64,000 nt of DNA from Candidatus Daviesbacteria bacterium (lineage in GTDB: Bacteria; Patescibacteria; Microgenomatia; Daviesbacterales; UBA10151): the NCBI GenBank assembly GCA_016176335.1, contig JACOXI010000003.1, positions 248,001 to 312,000 on the forward strand. Reading direction: 5' to 3'. A program made the position numbers and the translations under genes. This document shows, one piece after another, positions 16,886 to 25,304 of this stretch. How positions within the stretch are numbered: position 1 is the first letter of the stretch; every line of letters begins with the position of its first letter. The notes beneath the pieces are model-generated. The model did not search any database. It worked only from the letters and a program-made list of their open reading frames with translations, and had not been told where the DNA came from.

Positions 16886-17307
16886 GCACCAGTTCATTAT
16901 CAGCAAAAAATATACAGAGGAAGTGGCATTTGATAGATGCCAAGGATCAGGTATTGGGAAGGCTGGCTTCTGATGTTGCAAAAATTTTAATGGGTAAGAA
17001 TAAACCGATCTTTGTTCCATATTTGGATACGGGTGATTTTGTGGTTGTAACAAATGCTTCACAAGTTAAGGTATCAGGTAAAAAATCCCAAACCAAAAGA
17101 TACGTCGGACATTCCGGTTACCCTGGTGGTTTGAGGGTTGAGATATTTGATAAGATGATAAAAAGAAAACCGGAATATGTTATAGAGCATGCAGTTTTGG
17201 GAATGCTCCCCAGGAATAAATTAGGTAAACAGATGATAAAAAAATTAAAAGTTTTTGCCGGGGAAGAACACCCATACAAACTACGAATAGAGGGAGGATC
17301 AAAATAA
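16882..17307 (+). CDS. rplM: 50S ribosomal protein L13
   Basis: Early-assembly protein of 141 residues. It has KWHLIDAKDQVLGRLASDVAK, then GDFVVVTNASQVKVSGKK, and AVLGMLPRNKLGKQMIKKLKV. It forms a pair with rpsI with a one-base overlap, as in nearly all bacteria. Confidence 0.97.
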   Translation: MSTSSLSAKNIQRKWHLIDAKDQVLGRLASDVAKILMGKNKPIFVPYLDTGDFVVVTNASQVKVSGKKSQTKRYVGHSGYPGGLRVEIFDKMIKRKPEYVIEHAVLGMLPRNKLGKQMIKKLKVFAGEEHPYKLRIEGGSK

Positions 17308-17723
17308 TGGAAGAAATAGTAAAAGGGAAGGAAAGTAAATTTATTTCATCAGTTGGGAGAAGAAAAGAGGCTGTTGCCAGAGTTAGATTAATGGAGGGTA
17401 ATGGTCAAGTTACAGTTAATGGGAAACCTATTGTTGCATATTTTTCAGGTGCGGTTTTCCAAAGACTTTACTCAAAACCTTTTGAGATTACAAAAACGCT
17501 TGGTAAATACGCAATTTCAGTAAAAGTTGGGGGTGGAGGTAGAGTCTCACAATTAGGAGCTGTTATACACGGGATTGCAAGGGTTCTTTCCAAAGCGAAC
17601 CCGCAATTTCGTGTAACATTAAAAAGAGAAGGTTTGTTAACACGCGATGCAAGGGTAAAAGAGAGAAGAAAGTTCGGTTTAGCTCACAAAGCAAGGGCTA
17701 AAAAACAGTCTCCCAAACGATAG
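17307..17723 (+). CDS. rpsI: 30S ribosomal protein S9
   Basis: Head protein whose C-terminal tail reaches the P-site tRNA. It has 138 residues: SSVGRRKEAVARVRL at the start, GGGGRVSQLGAVIHGIARVL, DARVKERRKFGLAHKARAKKQSPKR at the end. It is the last gene of the long ribosomal block. No clear hairpin terminator is visible in 17724-17849. Confidence 0.97.
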   Translation: MEEIVKGKESKFISSVGRRKEAVARVRLMEGNGQVTVNGKPIVAYFSGAVFQRLYSKPFEITKTLGKYAISVKVGGGGRVSQLGAVIHGIARVLSKANPQFRVTLKREGLLTRDARVKERRKFGLAHKARAKKQSPKR

Positions 17724-17849
17724 TTTTTTAGACCGAAGTCCTGGAAGCAGTCACCAAAGAGATAATTTCCTGCCCAAATTTCTACATGTAATTATTGTAA
17801 GGGTTTGTTAAAATACTTTAAGAGTTTAATATAGTAAATAAACAAACTT

Positions 17850-19244
17850 ATGCCGCTTCTTAAAAAAACCATGTTTCGTGAATATGATCTGCGGGGCCGG
17901 GAAGCAGACGACGAGCTTAACGATACTTCAATGTACTATATTGGTCGCGGTTTCGGGGCATATCTTCACAAGCGTAGCATTAATGAAGCAGTGGTTGGTC
18001 ATGATGCCAGGGGTACTTCCGAAAGTTTTCACCAAAGTGTCATAAAAGGATTAACTGAAAGTGGTATTAATGTAATTGATACCGGGATAATTACCACCCC
18101 GATGGGTTACTGGTCTCAATATCATTTAAAAGTTAAGGGGCTGGTTACTGTTACAGCTTCTCATAATCCAGCCGGATGGAACGGAGTAAAGCTTGGATCA
18201 GATCTGTCATATACACTTCTGACTGATGAATTACAGGAAGTTTATAATATCATTGCAAAAGAGGAATTTGTTGATGGAAAAGGAACAATTAAAAAAGCAG
18301 AGATATTCAAACCCTACAAAGAAGACTTAACTGCAAAGGTTAACATTGTAAAGAAATTCAAAGTTTTAGTAAATACCGGCAATGGAACTGCTGGATTATA
18401 TGTACCGGAAATCTTGAAAGCTGCAGGATGTGAAGTGGTTGACCACTTTACGAATGTGGACCCGACTTATCCAAATTACACTCCAAATCCTGATGGAACT
18501 GCCATGATGGAAGATACTGCCAAACAAACTATAAAAAATAAATGTGATTTAGGATTTGCTTTTGATGGCGACGGCGACAGGTTGGGGTTGGTTGATGAAA
18601 AGGGAAATGTGATCTGGCCAGACAGGTATATGATTTTGCTTTCCCGCCTTATTTTATCTAAACGACCTGGGGCCAAAATTATTTTTGATGTTAAGGTTTC
18701 AGAAGCTTTGCCAGAAGATATTAAAGCTCATGGTGGAGTTCCTATTATGTGGAAGACTGGGCATTCTCATATTAAAGCCAAGATGCATGAGGAAAAAGCA
18801 GCTCTGGCAGGAGAAATGAGTGGGCATATTTTCTTTTCAGATGGCTATTATGGTTTTGATGACAGTATGATTGCCGCCTTAAAACTTTTGGAATATTTAG
18901 CTACTCAAAACAAACCATTATCAGAAATTATTGATGATACTCCTTACTACATATCTACCCCGACCATTCAAGTCAAAACCACTGATGAAGATAAATACGA
19001 TATAGTGGAGGAGTTAACTGCAGAATTTAAAGCTGAAGGGTATACAGTGATAGATATTAATGGAGCTAGAGTTTATACAGATAAAGGTTGGGGACTGGTG
19101 AGGGCTTCTTCCAATACACCAACACTAGTTTTAAGATTTGAAGCTAAAGACGAAAAAGAACTAGAGAGATTAAAAAAAATGATGAAAGAAAAATTGGATA
19201 AATTTGAAAAAGTTAGTAAAGATTGGGATACGAGCGGACACTAA
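17850..19244 (+). CDS. manB: Phosphomannomutase/phosphoglucomutase family protein
   Basis: Interconverts hexose 1- and 6-phosphates, probably feeding nucleotide-sugar synthesis. It has 464 residues in four alpha-D-phosphohexomutase domains. The phosphoserine loop TVTASHNPAGWNG is near residue 103, the metal loop FDGDGDRLG is near 240, the sugar-binding GEMSGH is near 325, and the C-terminal phosphate-binding RASSNTPTLVLRFEA is near 415. Substrate specificity (mannose, glucose or both) cannot be decided from the sequence. It is separate from the ribosomal block, with AT-rich promoter-like sequence at about 17805-17835. Confidence 0.93.
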   Translation: MPLLKKTMFREYDLRGREADDELNDTSMYYIGRGFGAYLHKRSINEAVVGHDARGTSESFHQSVIKGLTESGINVIDTGIITTPMGYWSQYHLKVKGLVTVTASHNPAGWNGVKLGSDLSYTLLTDELQEVYNIIAKEEFVDGKGTIKKAEIFKPYKEDLTAKVNIVKKFKVLVNTGNGTAGLYVPEILKAAGCEVVDHFTNVDPTYPNYTPNPDGTAMMEDTAKQTIKNKCDLGFAFDGDGDRLGLVDEKGNVIWPDRYMILLSRLILSKRPGAKIIFDVKVSEALPEDIKAHGGVPIMWKTGHSHIKAKMHEEKAALAGEMSGHIFFSDGYYGFDDSMIAALKLLEYLATQNKPLSEIIDDTPYYISTPTIQVKTTDEDKYDIVEELTAEFKAEGYTVIDINGARVYTDKGWGLVRASSNTPTLVLRFEAKDEKELERLKKMMKEKLDKFEKVSKDWDTSGH

Positions 19245-19293
19245 CAATTAATTTTCCACTTGCCAAAATAGGTAATTTGTGGTTTAATAATAA

Positions 19294-19412
19294 TGCATCA
19301 AGAGTGCCGCCTAAAAGGCGAGCCGGCAACCGAAAAGTTAACGGTGCCAAAGATGATGTGCCCTGCTACATAAGCGAGGAAAACTTAATCCTCTCTTATG
19401 AGAGGTTTTTTT
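19294..19412 (+). promoter_or_regulatory. SAM riboswitch (SAM-I/SAM-IV-like) with terminator, metK leader
   Basis: The aptamer has the conserved blocks in order: GAGTGCC (19302-19308), a CGCC-taaaa-GGCG hairpin (19308-19320), GCCGGCAACC (19322-19331), GGTGCCA (19343-19349) and GATGAT. P1 forms from TGCATCA (19294-19300) and TGATGTG (19354-19360). GAGTGCC before the first hairpin and GGTGCC followed by GATGAT resemble SAM-IV and the SAM-I/IV variant class more than classical SAM-I. An intrinsic terminator CCTCTC-TTAT-GAGAGG-T7 (19390-19412) ends 8 nt before the metK ATG, and GAGGA (19376-19380) can pair with TCCTC (19389-19393) as a competing hairpin. SAM binding would shut off metK. Subclass is uncertain. 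Confidence 0.85.
19390..19412 (+). terminator. Intrinsic terminator of the metK leader
   Basis: A six-base-pair stem CCTCTC/GAGAGG with a TTAT loop and seven T residues. The 3' arm GAGAGG is also the only purine-rich stretch upstream of metK (15 nt from ATG), so the same hairpin could limit ribosome access. Confidence 0.85.
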
Positions 19413-19420
19413 AAAAAAAT

Positions 19421-20533
19421 ATGGCAAAAAACAGTACTACTACTTTTACATCAGAATCTGTTTGTGCTGGTCATCCGGATAAAATTTGTGACCAAATTTC
19501 CGATGCCATTTTGGATGAAGTATTAAAACAAGATTCGCATGGTCGAACAGCGATTGAATGTTTGGCCGCCAGTAATAGATTAATTATTGCAGGAGAAGTG
19601 GGCGCTCGGGCAAAAGTAGATTTTAAAAAAATCGCCCGAGAACAAATAAAAAGACTTGGTTACACAAATAGCAAATTTAATTTTTCGGACAAGTCTCCAA
19701 TAGATGTATACGTACACGAACAATCTCTGGAAATTTCGGTGGGAGTGAAACGTAAAGGTGCCGGGGATCAGGGAATGATGTTTGGTTTTGCTTGTAAAGA
19801 AACAGCTGTGTTAATGCCTTTGCCGATTATGATTGCACATGTACTAACCAGAAAAATGGATCAGGTTCGGGAAGAAAATATAGTTGATTATCTTCGCCCG
19901 GATGGTAAATCTCAAGTAACGATAGAATATAAAAATGGCAAGCCTGTAAAAATTATACAAGTTGTTATAGCAATACCACACAAAGAATCCGTAGCACTAG
20001 ATTACGTCAAAGATGATGTTTACAGAGTAATAGTGACACCGGTATTGGAAACCTTTGGATTTAAAATGAAAAAGGACAAGCTGATTGTGAACGGTACAGG
20101 TATTTGGCATAACGGCGGCCCTGCATCAGATTGCGGTTTAACCGGTAGAAAAATTGTGGTTGACACATATGGAGGTTATGCCAGAGTTGGTGGAGGTTGT
20201 TTTTCCGGTAAAGAACCCTCAAAGGTAGATAGGGGTGGTGCATATGCGGCAAGATTCTTGGCCAAAAATGTGGTGGCACATGGTTTGGCGGAAAAGGCGG
20301 AGGTCAGACTGGCTTATTTTATTGGGGCTAAAAAGCCTACCATGGAGGATATAGAAACTTTTGGGACTGCAAAAAAGTCTCACAAAGTAATCCTTTCTTT
20401 TATGAATAAAATTTTAGATACATCTGTTGAAGGAATTTTAAAAGGATTGGATTTGCAAAGACCAATTTATTTACCAACTGCCGCGTACGGTCACTTCGGC
20501 CGTGAAGAATTCCCCTGGGAAAAAGTAGTCTAA
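19421..20533 (+). CDS. metK: S-adenosylmethionine synthetase
   Basis: Makes SAM from methionine and ATP. It has 370 residues: GHPDKICDQISDAILDEVL (ATP site), GAGDQGMMFGFACKET (methionine loop), and GGGCFSGKEPSKVDRGGAYAAR with RLAYFIGAKKP (phosphate/metal binding). It is slightly shorter than the usual ~385. Expression is expected to fall when SAM is high because of the riboswitch directly upstream. It converges with acyP, the two stop codons overlapping by 4 nt. Confidence 0.97.
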   Translation: MAKNSTTTFTSESVCAGHPDKICDQISDAILDEVLKQDSHGRTAIECLAASNRLIIAGEVGARAKVDFKKIAREQIKRLGYTNSKFNFSDKSPIDVYVHEQSLEISVGVKRKGAGDQGMMFGFACKETAVLMPLPIMIAHVLTRKMDQVREENIVDYLRPDGKSQVTIEYKNGKPVKIIQVVIAIPHKESVALDYVKDDVYRVIVTPVLETFGFKMKKDKLIVNGTGIWHNGGPASDCGLTGRKIVVDTYGGYARVGGGCFSGKEPSKVDRGGAYAARFLAKNVVAHGLAEKAEVRLAYFIGAKKPTMEDIETFGTAKKSHKVILSFMNKILDTSVEGILKGLDLQRPIYLPTAAYGHFGREEFPWEKVV

Positions 20534-20799
20534 TATATTTCAAATTGTAAAAAGTTTTTAAGTTTATCTTCAGTTATTTCTACTTTTTCTACTTCTGCCA
20601 TGGATGGGCCAATATAGCACCATTTAACAAATTTATCTAACTTTTCTTCTTCTCCTTCAGCTTCTATGTAAACTGATCCATCAGGAATATTTTTGGCAAA
20701 TCCAACAATACCCAACAAATCTGCTTGCTCTTTTGCTGTTGCTCTGAAAAATATTCCTTGAACTCTGCCGAAAACTTTAATATTTAAATGTTTTCTCAT
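20530..20799 (-). CDS. acyP: Acylphosphatase
   Basis: Hydrolyses acyl-phosphates; small ferredoxin-like fold of 89 residues. The catalytic Arg is in GRVQGIFFRATA and the Asn in GFAKNIPDGSV. The latter replaces the more usual GWVRN with GFAKN, keeping Asn. It lies 3 nt after the EEP-family gene on the same strand, so the two are probably co-transcribed. Confidence 0.93.
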   Translation of the reverse strand: MRKHLNIKVFGRVQGIFFRATAKEQADLLGIVGFAKNIPDGSVYIEAEGEEEKLDKFVKWCYIGPSMAEVEKVEITEDKLKNFLQFEIY

Positions 20800-20802
20800 A
20801 AT

Positions 20803-21591
20803 TTAGGAAAATTCCAGTATCATCGGCAAATGGTCTGATATTTCTACTTCAAGTACTTGAAAATCTGAAACTTTAACATTTTTTGAAATAAAAGTATAAT
20901 CTGCAAATTTTTGAAAGTTAGGTCCTCCATAAAATGGACTTAAATTACTTCTAGTTCTTAAGATTTGGTATTCTTTTATTAAGTTTCGCATCCCCTGTCC
21001 TAAAATCTTCAGACTTTCAGTTTCAGGAAGGAGGTTAAAGTCCCCAACTAAAATTTTTGCCCCTTTTTTATTTTCAATGATATTTTTTGCCTTTTTTACC
21101 TGCTTTAATCTATTTGGAGCATCTAGTTTATGTGTGAGAGGATAGGGCGTTCCATGATAGTTAAAAACTGAGAATTGTTTGTTATTAAAAGTAAAAGTTA
21201 GATACTGTAAGGGTGTTGAAAGATTGGAAAAATTCTTTTTTAATGTATCAAGTTGCCTGCTTTTATAAATAAAATAATCTTTATGTTCGTCAACTCTGAT
21301 ATTATTTTTGATAAATACTGCTAATCCATATTGTAAGTTAAAGTTAACTGGTTCTGTTTGATCATCAATACCAAAAAGAATTGGAAAATAAAATACTTGA
21401 TAATCCGGCAATATTTTTTTGATCTCTTTCAATAAATTAGCCCTAATTCCTTGGTATTGTTTGACCTCGGAAGTTGTATTGTATATTTCCTGCAGGCAAA
21501 AAATATCAGTATCTGCAGACGATTGTTTTATAAAATTAATAAGGGGTTCAAAAACCTTCCCACCCCAGGTATTTAGCGAAATTAGTTTCAT
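20803..21591 (-). CDS. Endonuclease/exonuclease/phosphatase (EEP) family protein
   Basis: Metal-dependent phosphodiesterase fold of 262 residues. The motifs are LISLNTWGGK (Asn), FCLQEIY (catalytic Glu), a central YHGTPYPLTHKLD region (His), VGDFNLLPETESL (Asp-Asn) and ISDHLPMILEF (Asp-His). There is no signal peptide. The substrate cannot be named: the family covers DNA repair nucleases, sphingomyelinases and inositol phosphatases. It has a TATAAT box 7 nt before the ATG (21599-21604), implying a leaderless message that continues into acyP. Confidence 0.85.
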   Translation of the reverse strand: MKLISLNTWGGKVFEPLINFIKQSSADTDIFCLQEIYNTTSEVKQYQGIRANLLKEIKKILPDYQVFYFPILFGIDDQTEPVNFNLQYGLAVFIKNNIRVDEHKDYFIYKSRQLDTLKKNFSNLSTPLQYLTFTFNNKQFSVFNYHGTPYPLTHKLDAPNRLKQVKKAKNIIENKKGAKILVGDFNLLPETESLKILGQGMRNLIKEYQILRTRSNLSPFYGGPNFQKFADYTFISKNVKVSDFQVLEVEISDHLPMILEFS

Positions 21592-21632
21592 ACATAGAAT
21601 TATAGAGTATCAGATGGTAAAATTTAAGACTG

Positions 21633-21704
21633 CGGGGATTAGGTCATCGGTAGACCGCTCGGATGGGGTCCGAGAAGCAGAGAGTTCAATTCTCTCATCC
21701 CCGA
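21633..21704 (+). tRNA. tRNA-Pro (anticodon GGG)
   Basis: A full cloverleaf folds: acceptor CGGGGAT/ATCCCCG, D stem GGTC/GACC, anticodon stem CTCGG/CCGAG with loop ATGGGGT (anticodon GGG), T stem GAGAG/CTCTC with loop TTCAATT, discriminator A. CCA is not encoded, consistent with the CCA-adding enzyme at 39.4-40.8 kb. It lies in the short gap between the EEP gene and recA. Confidence 0.93.
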
Positions 21705-21760
21705 CACACCCCTATTTAAATATATGTATCCATACACCCAAACAAATGAAATTTGGGGTA

Positions 21761-21795
21761 TTGTGTAGAAGGTTTTGTTTTGCTATAACAAATTC
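21761..21795 (+). promoter_or_regulatory. Promoter of recA (leaderless)
   Basis: TTGTGT (21761-21766), a 17-nt spacer, TATAAC (21784-21789), then AAATTC and the recA ATG at 21796. The 6-nt distance places the transcription start on or next to the ATG. No LexA-type palindrome is seen. Confidence 0.7.
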
Positions 21796-22860
21796 ATGGC
21801 GCAAAATGATGAAGCTAAAAAAGCTGCAATCGCTGCCGCTATGGCACAAATTCAGAAATCCTACGGCACAGGTTCTATCATGAGATTGGGTGAAAGAGCG
21901 GAGAAACTGACTACCCAGGTCATTCCCACCGGATCAATTGCGCTGGATTTGGCTTTAGGGGTTGGAGGGATACCCAGGGGGCGTATTATTGAAATTTTTG
22001 GCCCGGAGGCAGGTGGAAAAACTACCTTATGCCTTCACATTATAGCGGAGGCGCAAAAGAAGGATGGAGTTGCCGCATTTATTGATGCAGAGCACGCCCT
22101 GGATCCCCAAAGAGCCCAAAAAATTGGTGTTAATTTGGATGATCTTTTAATATCTCAACCGGATACTGGCGAGCAGGGGTTGGAAATTGCTGAAAGCTTA
22201 ATTAGATCAGGTGGAATTGATGTATTGGTAATTGATTCTGTGGCAGCCTTGGTGCCCCGTGCAGAATTGGAGGGCGAGATGGGAGATGCAGTCATGGGTA
22301 TGCAGGCAAGGTTAATGTCTCAAGCTTTGCGAAAATTAACCGGCGCTGTTTCCAATACCAACACAATTGTGATTTTTACCAACCAGTTGAGGCAAAAGAT
22401 TGGAGTGATGTTTGGAAATCCGGAAACAACTCCTGGAGGATTGGCGCTGAAGTTTTATACGTCAGTTAGACTTGATATTAGAAAAATTGAGAACATTAAA
22501 GTGGGAGATACAGTTGTTGGCTCAAGACATAGGGTAAAAGTTGTAAAAAATAAAGTTGCTCCTCCGTTTAGAATTGCCGAGTTTGATATGGACGAAAACG
22601 GTATATCTTACGAAGGTGAGCTTTTGGATATTGGTATAGAGCTTGGGATTTTGACAAAAAGCGGGGCATTTATCAAAAAAGGTGAAACTATCATAGGTCA
22701 GGGCAGGCCTGCTGCTATAGAATACTTAAAGAATGATAAAAAGGAAGCTCAAAACCTGGAAAAAGAAATCAGGGAGGGATGGGGAGAACAAAAAGAGGGT
22801 AAGGAGAAAATTGTAGTAGGACCACAAGAAGAGGCAGTAGGTATAGAACAAGCTGTCTGA
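21796..22860 (+). CDS. recA: Recombinase RecA
   Basis: Strand-exchange ATPase for homologous recombination. It has 354 residues from the ATG at 21796 (MAQNDEAKKAAIAAAMAQI). Walker A is GPEAGGKTTL, Walker B LVIDSVAAL, loop 2 FGNPETTPGGLALKFY, and the C-terminal domain has an acidic end. I chose the start from the leaderless promoter geometry; an in-frame TTG at 21775 would precede the -10 box. It is followed after 1 nt by recX. Confidence 0.98.
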   Translation: MAQNDEAKKAAIAAAMAQIQKSYGTGSIMRLGERAEKLTTQVIPTGSIALDLALGVGGIPRGRIIEIFGPEAGGKTTLCLHIIAEAQKKDGVAAFIDAEHALDPQRAQKIGVNLDDLLISQPDTGEQGLEIAESLIRSGGIDVLVIDSVAALVPRAELEGEMGDAVMGMQARLMSQALRKLTGAVSNTNTIVIFTNQLRQKIGVMFGNPETTPGGLALKFYTSVRLDIRKIENIKVGDTVVGSRHRVKVVKNKVAPPFRIAEFDMDENGISYEGELLDIGIELGILTKSGAFIKKGETIIGQGRPAAIEYLKNDKKEAQNLEKEIREGWGEQKEGKEKIVVGPQEEAVGIEQAV

Positions 22861-22861
22861 T

Positions 22862-23539
22862 ATGCCCAGAGTAACTGCCGTAGAACCTCAAACTCTTCGA
22901 CTACGCTTGGGGCCTAATCGGAGATTTAATATATTTTTAGATGGAGAATTTGCTTTTGGAGCAGATGAGGATTTGGTGGTGGAATGGAGATTGATCCCCG
23001 GTAAAGTACTTGACACACCCGATGTGGAAAGATTGTTATTTGAGGCAGAGGTAGGGAAACTGATGGAAAGGATGTACCGACTTTTTAATATCAGACAAAG
23101 AAGCGAAAAAGAGGTTAAAGACTATTTGAGGAATTTGTCTTTTAAAAGGAAAGTTAAAGGTCAAGAGGAAATTTCAGAAGCAGCTATTGCACTTTTAATT
23201 AATAAATTAAAACAAAAGGGTCTTCTGTCTGATGAACAATTTGCTAAAGCTTGGGTGCAGTCACGAAGAAAAACTAAAAATAAAGGAAAAATCGCACTTA
23301 AAGCTGAATTGTATCAAAAAGGAATTAATCGAGATTTAATTGAAGAAGTACTTGAGGAAGAATCCACACCAGAATCTGAAAAGCAGTTAGCTCAACAAGC
23401 CTTAATGAAAAAAATGAAGACTTGGAAAAGCTTACCGTTGTTGAAATTTAAGAAAAAATCCTACGAGTTTTTATTAAGAAGAGGTTTTGAATATGAAGTT
23501 GTTCGGGAAGTTATTGAAAATTATCTTAACAAGAGGTAA
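22862..23539 (+). CDS. recX: RecA regulator RecX
   Basis: Modulates RecA filament growth. It has 225 residues, an all-helical tandem three-helix-repeat protein, with LFNIRQRSEKEVKDYLR, then LLSDEQFAKAWVQSRR, GKIALKAELYQKGI and the C-terminal LLRRGFEYEVVREVI motif, all typical. It lies one base after recA, so co-expression is likely. Confidence 0.93.
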   Translation: MPRVTAVEPQTLRLRLGPNRRFNIFLDGEFAFGADEDLVVEWRLIPGKVLDTPDVERLLFEAEVGKLMERMYRLFNIRQRSEKEVKDYLRNLSFKRKVKGQEEISEAAIALLINKLKQKGLLSDEQFAKAWVQSRRKTKNKGKIALKAELYQKGINRDLIEEVLEEESTPESEKQLAQQALMKKMKTWKSLPLLKFKKKSYEFLLRRGFEYEVVREVIENYLNKR

Positions 23540-23655
23540 AATACTAATACTTGGAGTATAGAGGTAAATTCTGATATGGGTACCAAGATTTTTCAAAAAC
23601 TTGCAAACTTTATCAGCCGATAATTTCGGTTCCTCTGCTATTCTCCCAAAATTGT

Positions 23656-24978
23656 ATGCAAAGATCATTTGGTCCAATTACATCAAATCAACAAAGTTCT
23701 AATTCTACAGAACTTGCCAAACGAGAGGGAATTTTAGAGGAAAGAGAAAGACAAATATCACAAAAGAGTAAAATTTTAGATGAAAAGTTAGACCAAGTTG
23801 AAAAAACCAGAAAAGACTTGGTAGAAAAGCTGGAAAAAGCCTCCAGGCTATCCAAAGATGAAGCTGGCAAGATATTATTGGAACAGGTAGAAAAAGATCT
23901 ATCTGTTGAGATTTCCAAAAAAATTAAAGAAGCGGAAGAAGAAATAAAGCTGGCATCAGATGAGAAGTCAAAGGAGATTTTGGCTGATGCTATGAGGCAT
24001 GGATTTACAGATGTGATTTCCGAATTTACAACCTCAAGGGTTAATCTTCCTGATGAAGAAGTTAAGGGGCGGATTATCGGCAAAGAAGGAAGGAATATCA
24101 GAACTTTTGAACAAGCAACCGGGGTAGATGTGATTATGGATGATGAAACTCCCAATAGTTTGATAATTTCATCATTTGACTCTGTCAGGCGTGAAATTGC
24201 CAAAGTTGCTTTAGAGAAACTTTTGGCTGATGGAAGAATTCAACCACAAAGAATTGAGGAGATAGTTGCCAAAACCAAAGAGGATTTTGAAAAAATTATG
24301 TTACAAGCAGGGGAAAAACTTTGTACAGATGCCGGAGTTTATAATTTACCCACTGATTTGGTAAAACTTTTGGGAAGATTTAAATATAGATTTTCTTTCG
24401 GGCAAAATTTGATCCAACATACATTGGAGGAAACAAGAATTGGGGTGGTTTTGGCAAAAGAAATTGGAGCAGATGCAAACATTGTTCGTTTGGGCTGTTT
24501 GCTGCATGATATTGGAAAAGTAGCAACAGAGGGAGATGAGGGGACTCATGTTGAAAAAGGAGTGCAAGTTGCCAAAAAATTCCAAATGCCGGAGGCAGTT
24601 GTCAATTGTATTGCGGAACATCATGAAGATAAACCATTCTCCTCCATTGAGTCGGTGTTGGTCTATATCGCGGACGCAATATCCGGCGGAAGGCCGGGAG
24701 CAAGACACGAAAATGTTGAGGATTATATAAAAAGGATGGGGGATCTGGAAAAAATTGCCACCTCGTATGAAGGGGTTGATAAAGCTTTTGCACTGCAAGC
24801 AGGTCGTGAAGTTAGAGTTATAGTTATGCCGGATAGAATATCCGATGATGAATTACCAAAATTGGTACACGATATAGCAACAAGAATTTCTCAAGAAGTT
24901 ATGGTTCCTGGGGCAGTCAAAATTACAGCAATCAGAGAAACCAGAATAACGGAAACTACAATGACGACTCCGCAGTGA
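23656..24978 (+). CDS. rny: Ribonuclease Y lacking a membrane anchor
   Basis: Endoribonuclease starting mRNA decay. Coiled coil at residues ~18-100, KH domain with GRIIGKEGRNIRTFEQATGV near 135-155, and HD domain with LIQHTLEE, LHDIGK and EHHEDKPF. It has 440 residues against ~510-530 for the family. The usual N-terminal transmembrane helix and ~60 residues of coiled coil are missing. The 116 nt upstream of the ATG contain no hydrophobic reading frame in phase, so the protein is probably soluble or tethered otherwise. Confidence 0.92.
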   Translation: MQRSFGPITSNQQSSNSTELAKREGILEERERQISQKSKILDEKLDQVEKTRKDLVEKLEKASRLSKDEAGKILLEQVEKDLSVEISKKIKEAEEEIKLASDEKSKEILADAMRHGFTDVISEFTTSRVNLPDEEVKGRIIGKEGRNIRTFEQATGVDVIMDDETPNSLIISSFDSVRREIAKVALEKLLADGRIQPQRIEEIVAKTKEDFEKIMLQAGEKLCTDAGVYNLPTDLVKLLGRFKYRFSFGQNLIQHTLEETRIGVVLAKEIGADANIVRLGCLLHDIGKVATEGDEGTHVEKGVQVAKKFQMPEAVVNCIAEHHEDKPFSSIESVLVYIADAISGGRPGARHENVEDYIKRMGDLEKIATSYEGVDKAFALQAGREVRVIVMPDRISDDELPKLVHDIATRISQEVMVPGAVKITAIRETRITETTMTTPQ

Positions 24979-25031
24979 TACTTCTTACTTTGGGTCTTTA
25001 CATAGGGTAAAACTTCTGGTAATTTAGTGTC

Positions 25032-25304
25032 ATGACAAAGAATCAGCTTATAGAAAAAGTTGCTAAAAAAGCCAGTCTTACTAAAAGGGCAGCAGCAGAT
25101 GCGGTAAATTCCACATTTAATTTTATTAAAGACGGTTTGGTAAGAGGAGAAAAAGTTGTCATTACCGGATTTGGGACTTTTCTTATTAGATCTCGTGCAG
25201 CAAGGCGTGGCAGAAATCCTCAAACAGGAGAAACAATCCAAATTCCCAATAAAAAAACTCCGGGATTTACAGCAGGAAAAACTCTTAAGAGATTAATTAA
25301 GTGA
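25032..25304 (+). CDS. hup: HU-type DNA-binding protein
   Basis: Nucleoid protein of 90 residues. It has TKNQLIEKVAKKASLTKRAA, the GFGTFLIRSRAARRGRNPQT beta-arm with the conserved RNP, and the C-terminal TPGFTAGKTLKRLI. It binds and bends DNA as a dimer. HU versus IHF type cannot be separated firmly. Its 3' end overlaps by 12 nt the read-through part of the broken kinase-like gene on the other strand. Confidence 0.95.
   Translation: MTKNQLIEKVAKKASLTKRAAADAVNSTFNFIKDGLVRGEKVVITGFGTFLIRSRAARRGRNPQTGETIQIPNKKTPGFTAGKTLKRLIK

Noticed and set aside
19223..19414. 63-codon frame between manB and metK
   Set aside because: It overlaps the end of manB and the whole SAM riboswitch and terminator; no protein similarity.
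21419..21883. 154-codon plus-strand frame across the EEP gene, tRNA-Pro and recA start
   Set aside because: It crosses a clear tRNA and two recognised genes in the wrong frame.
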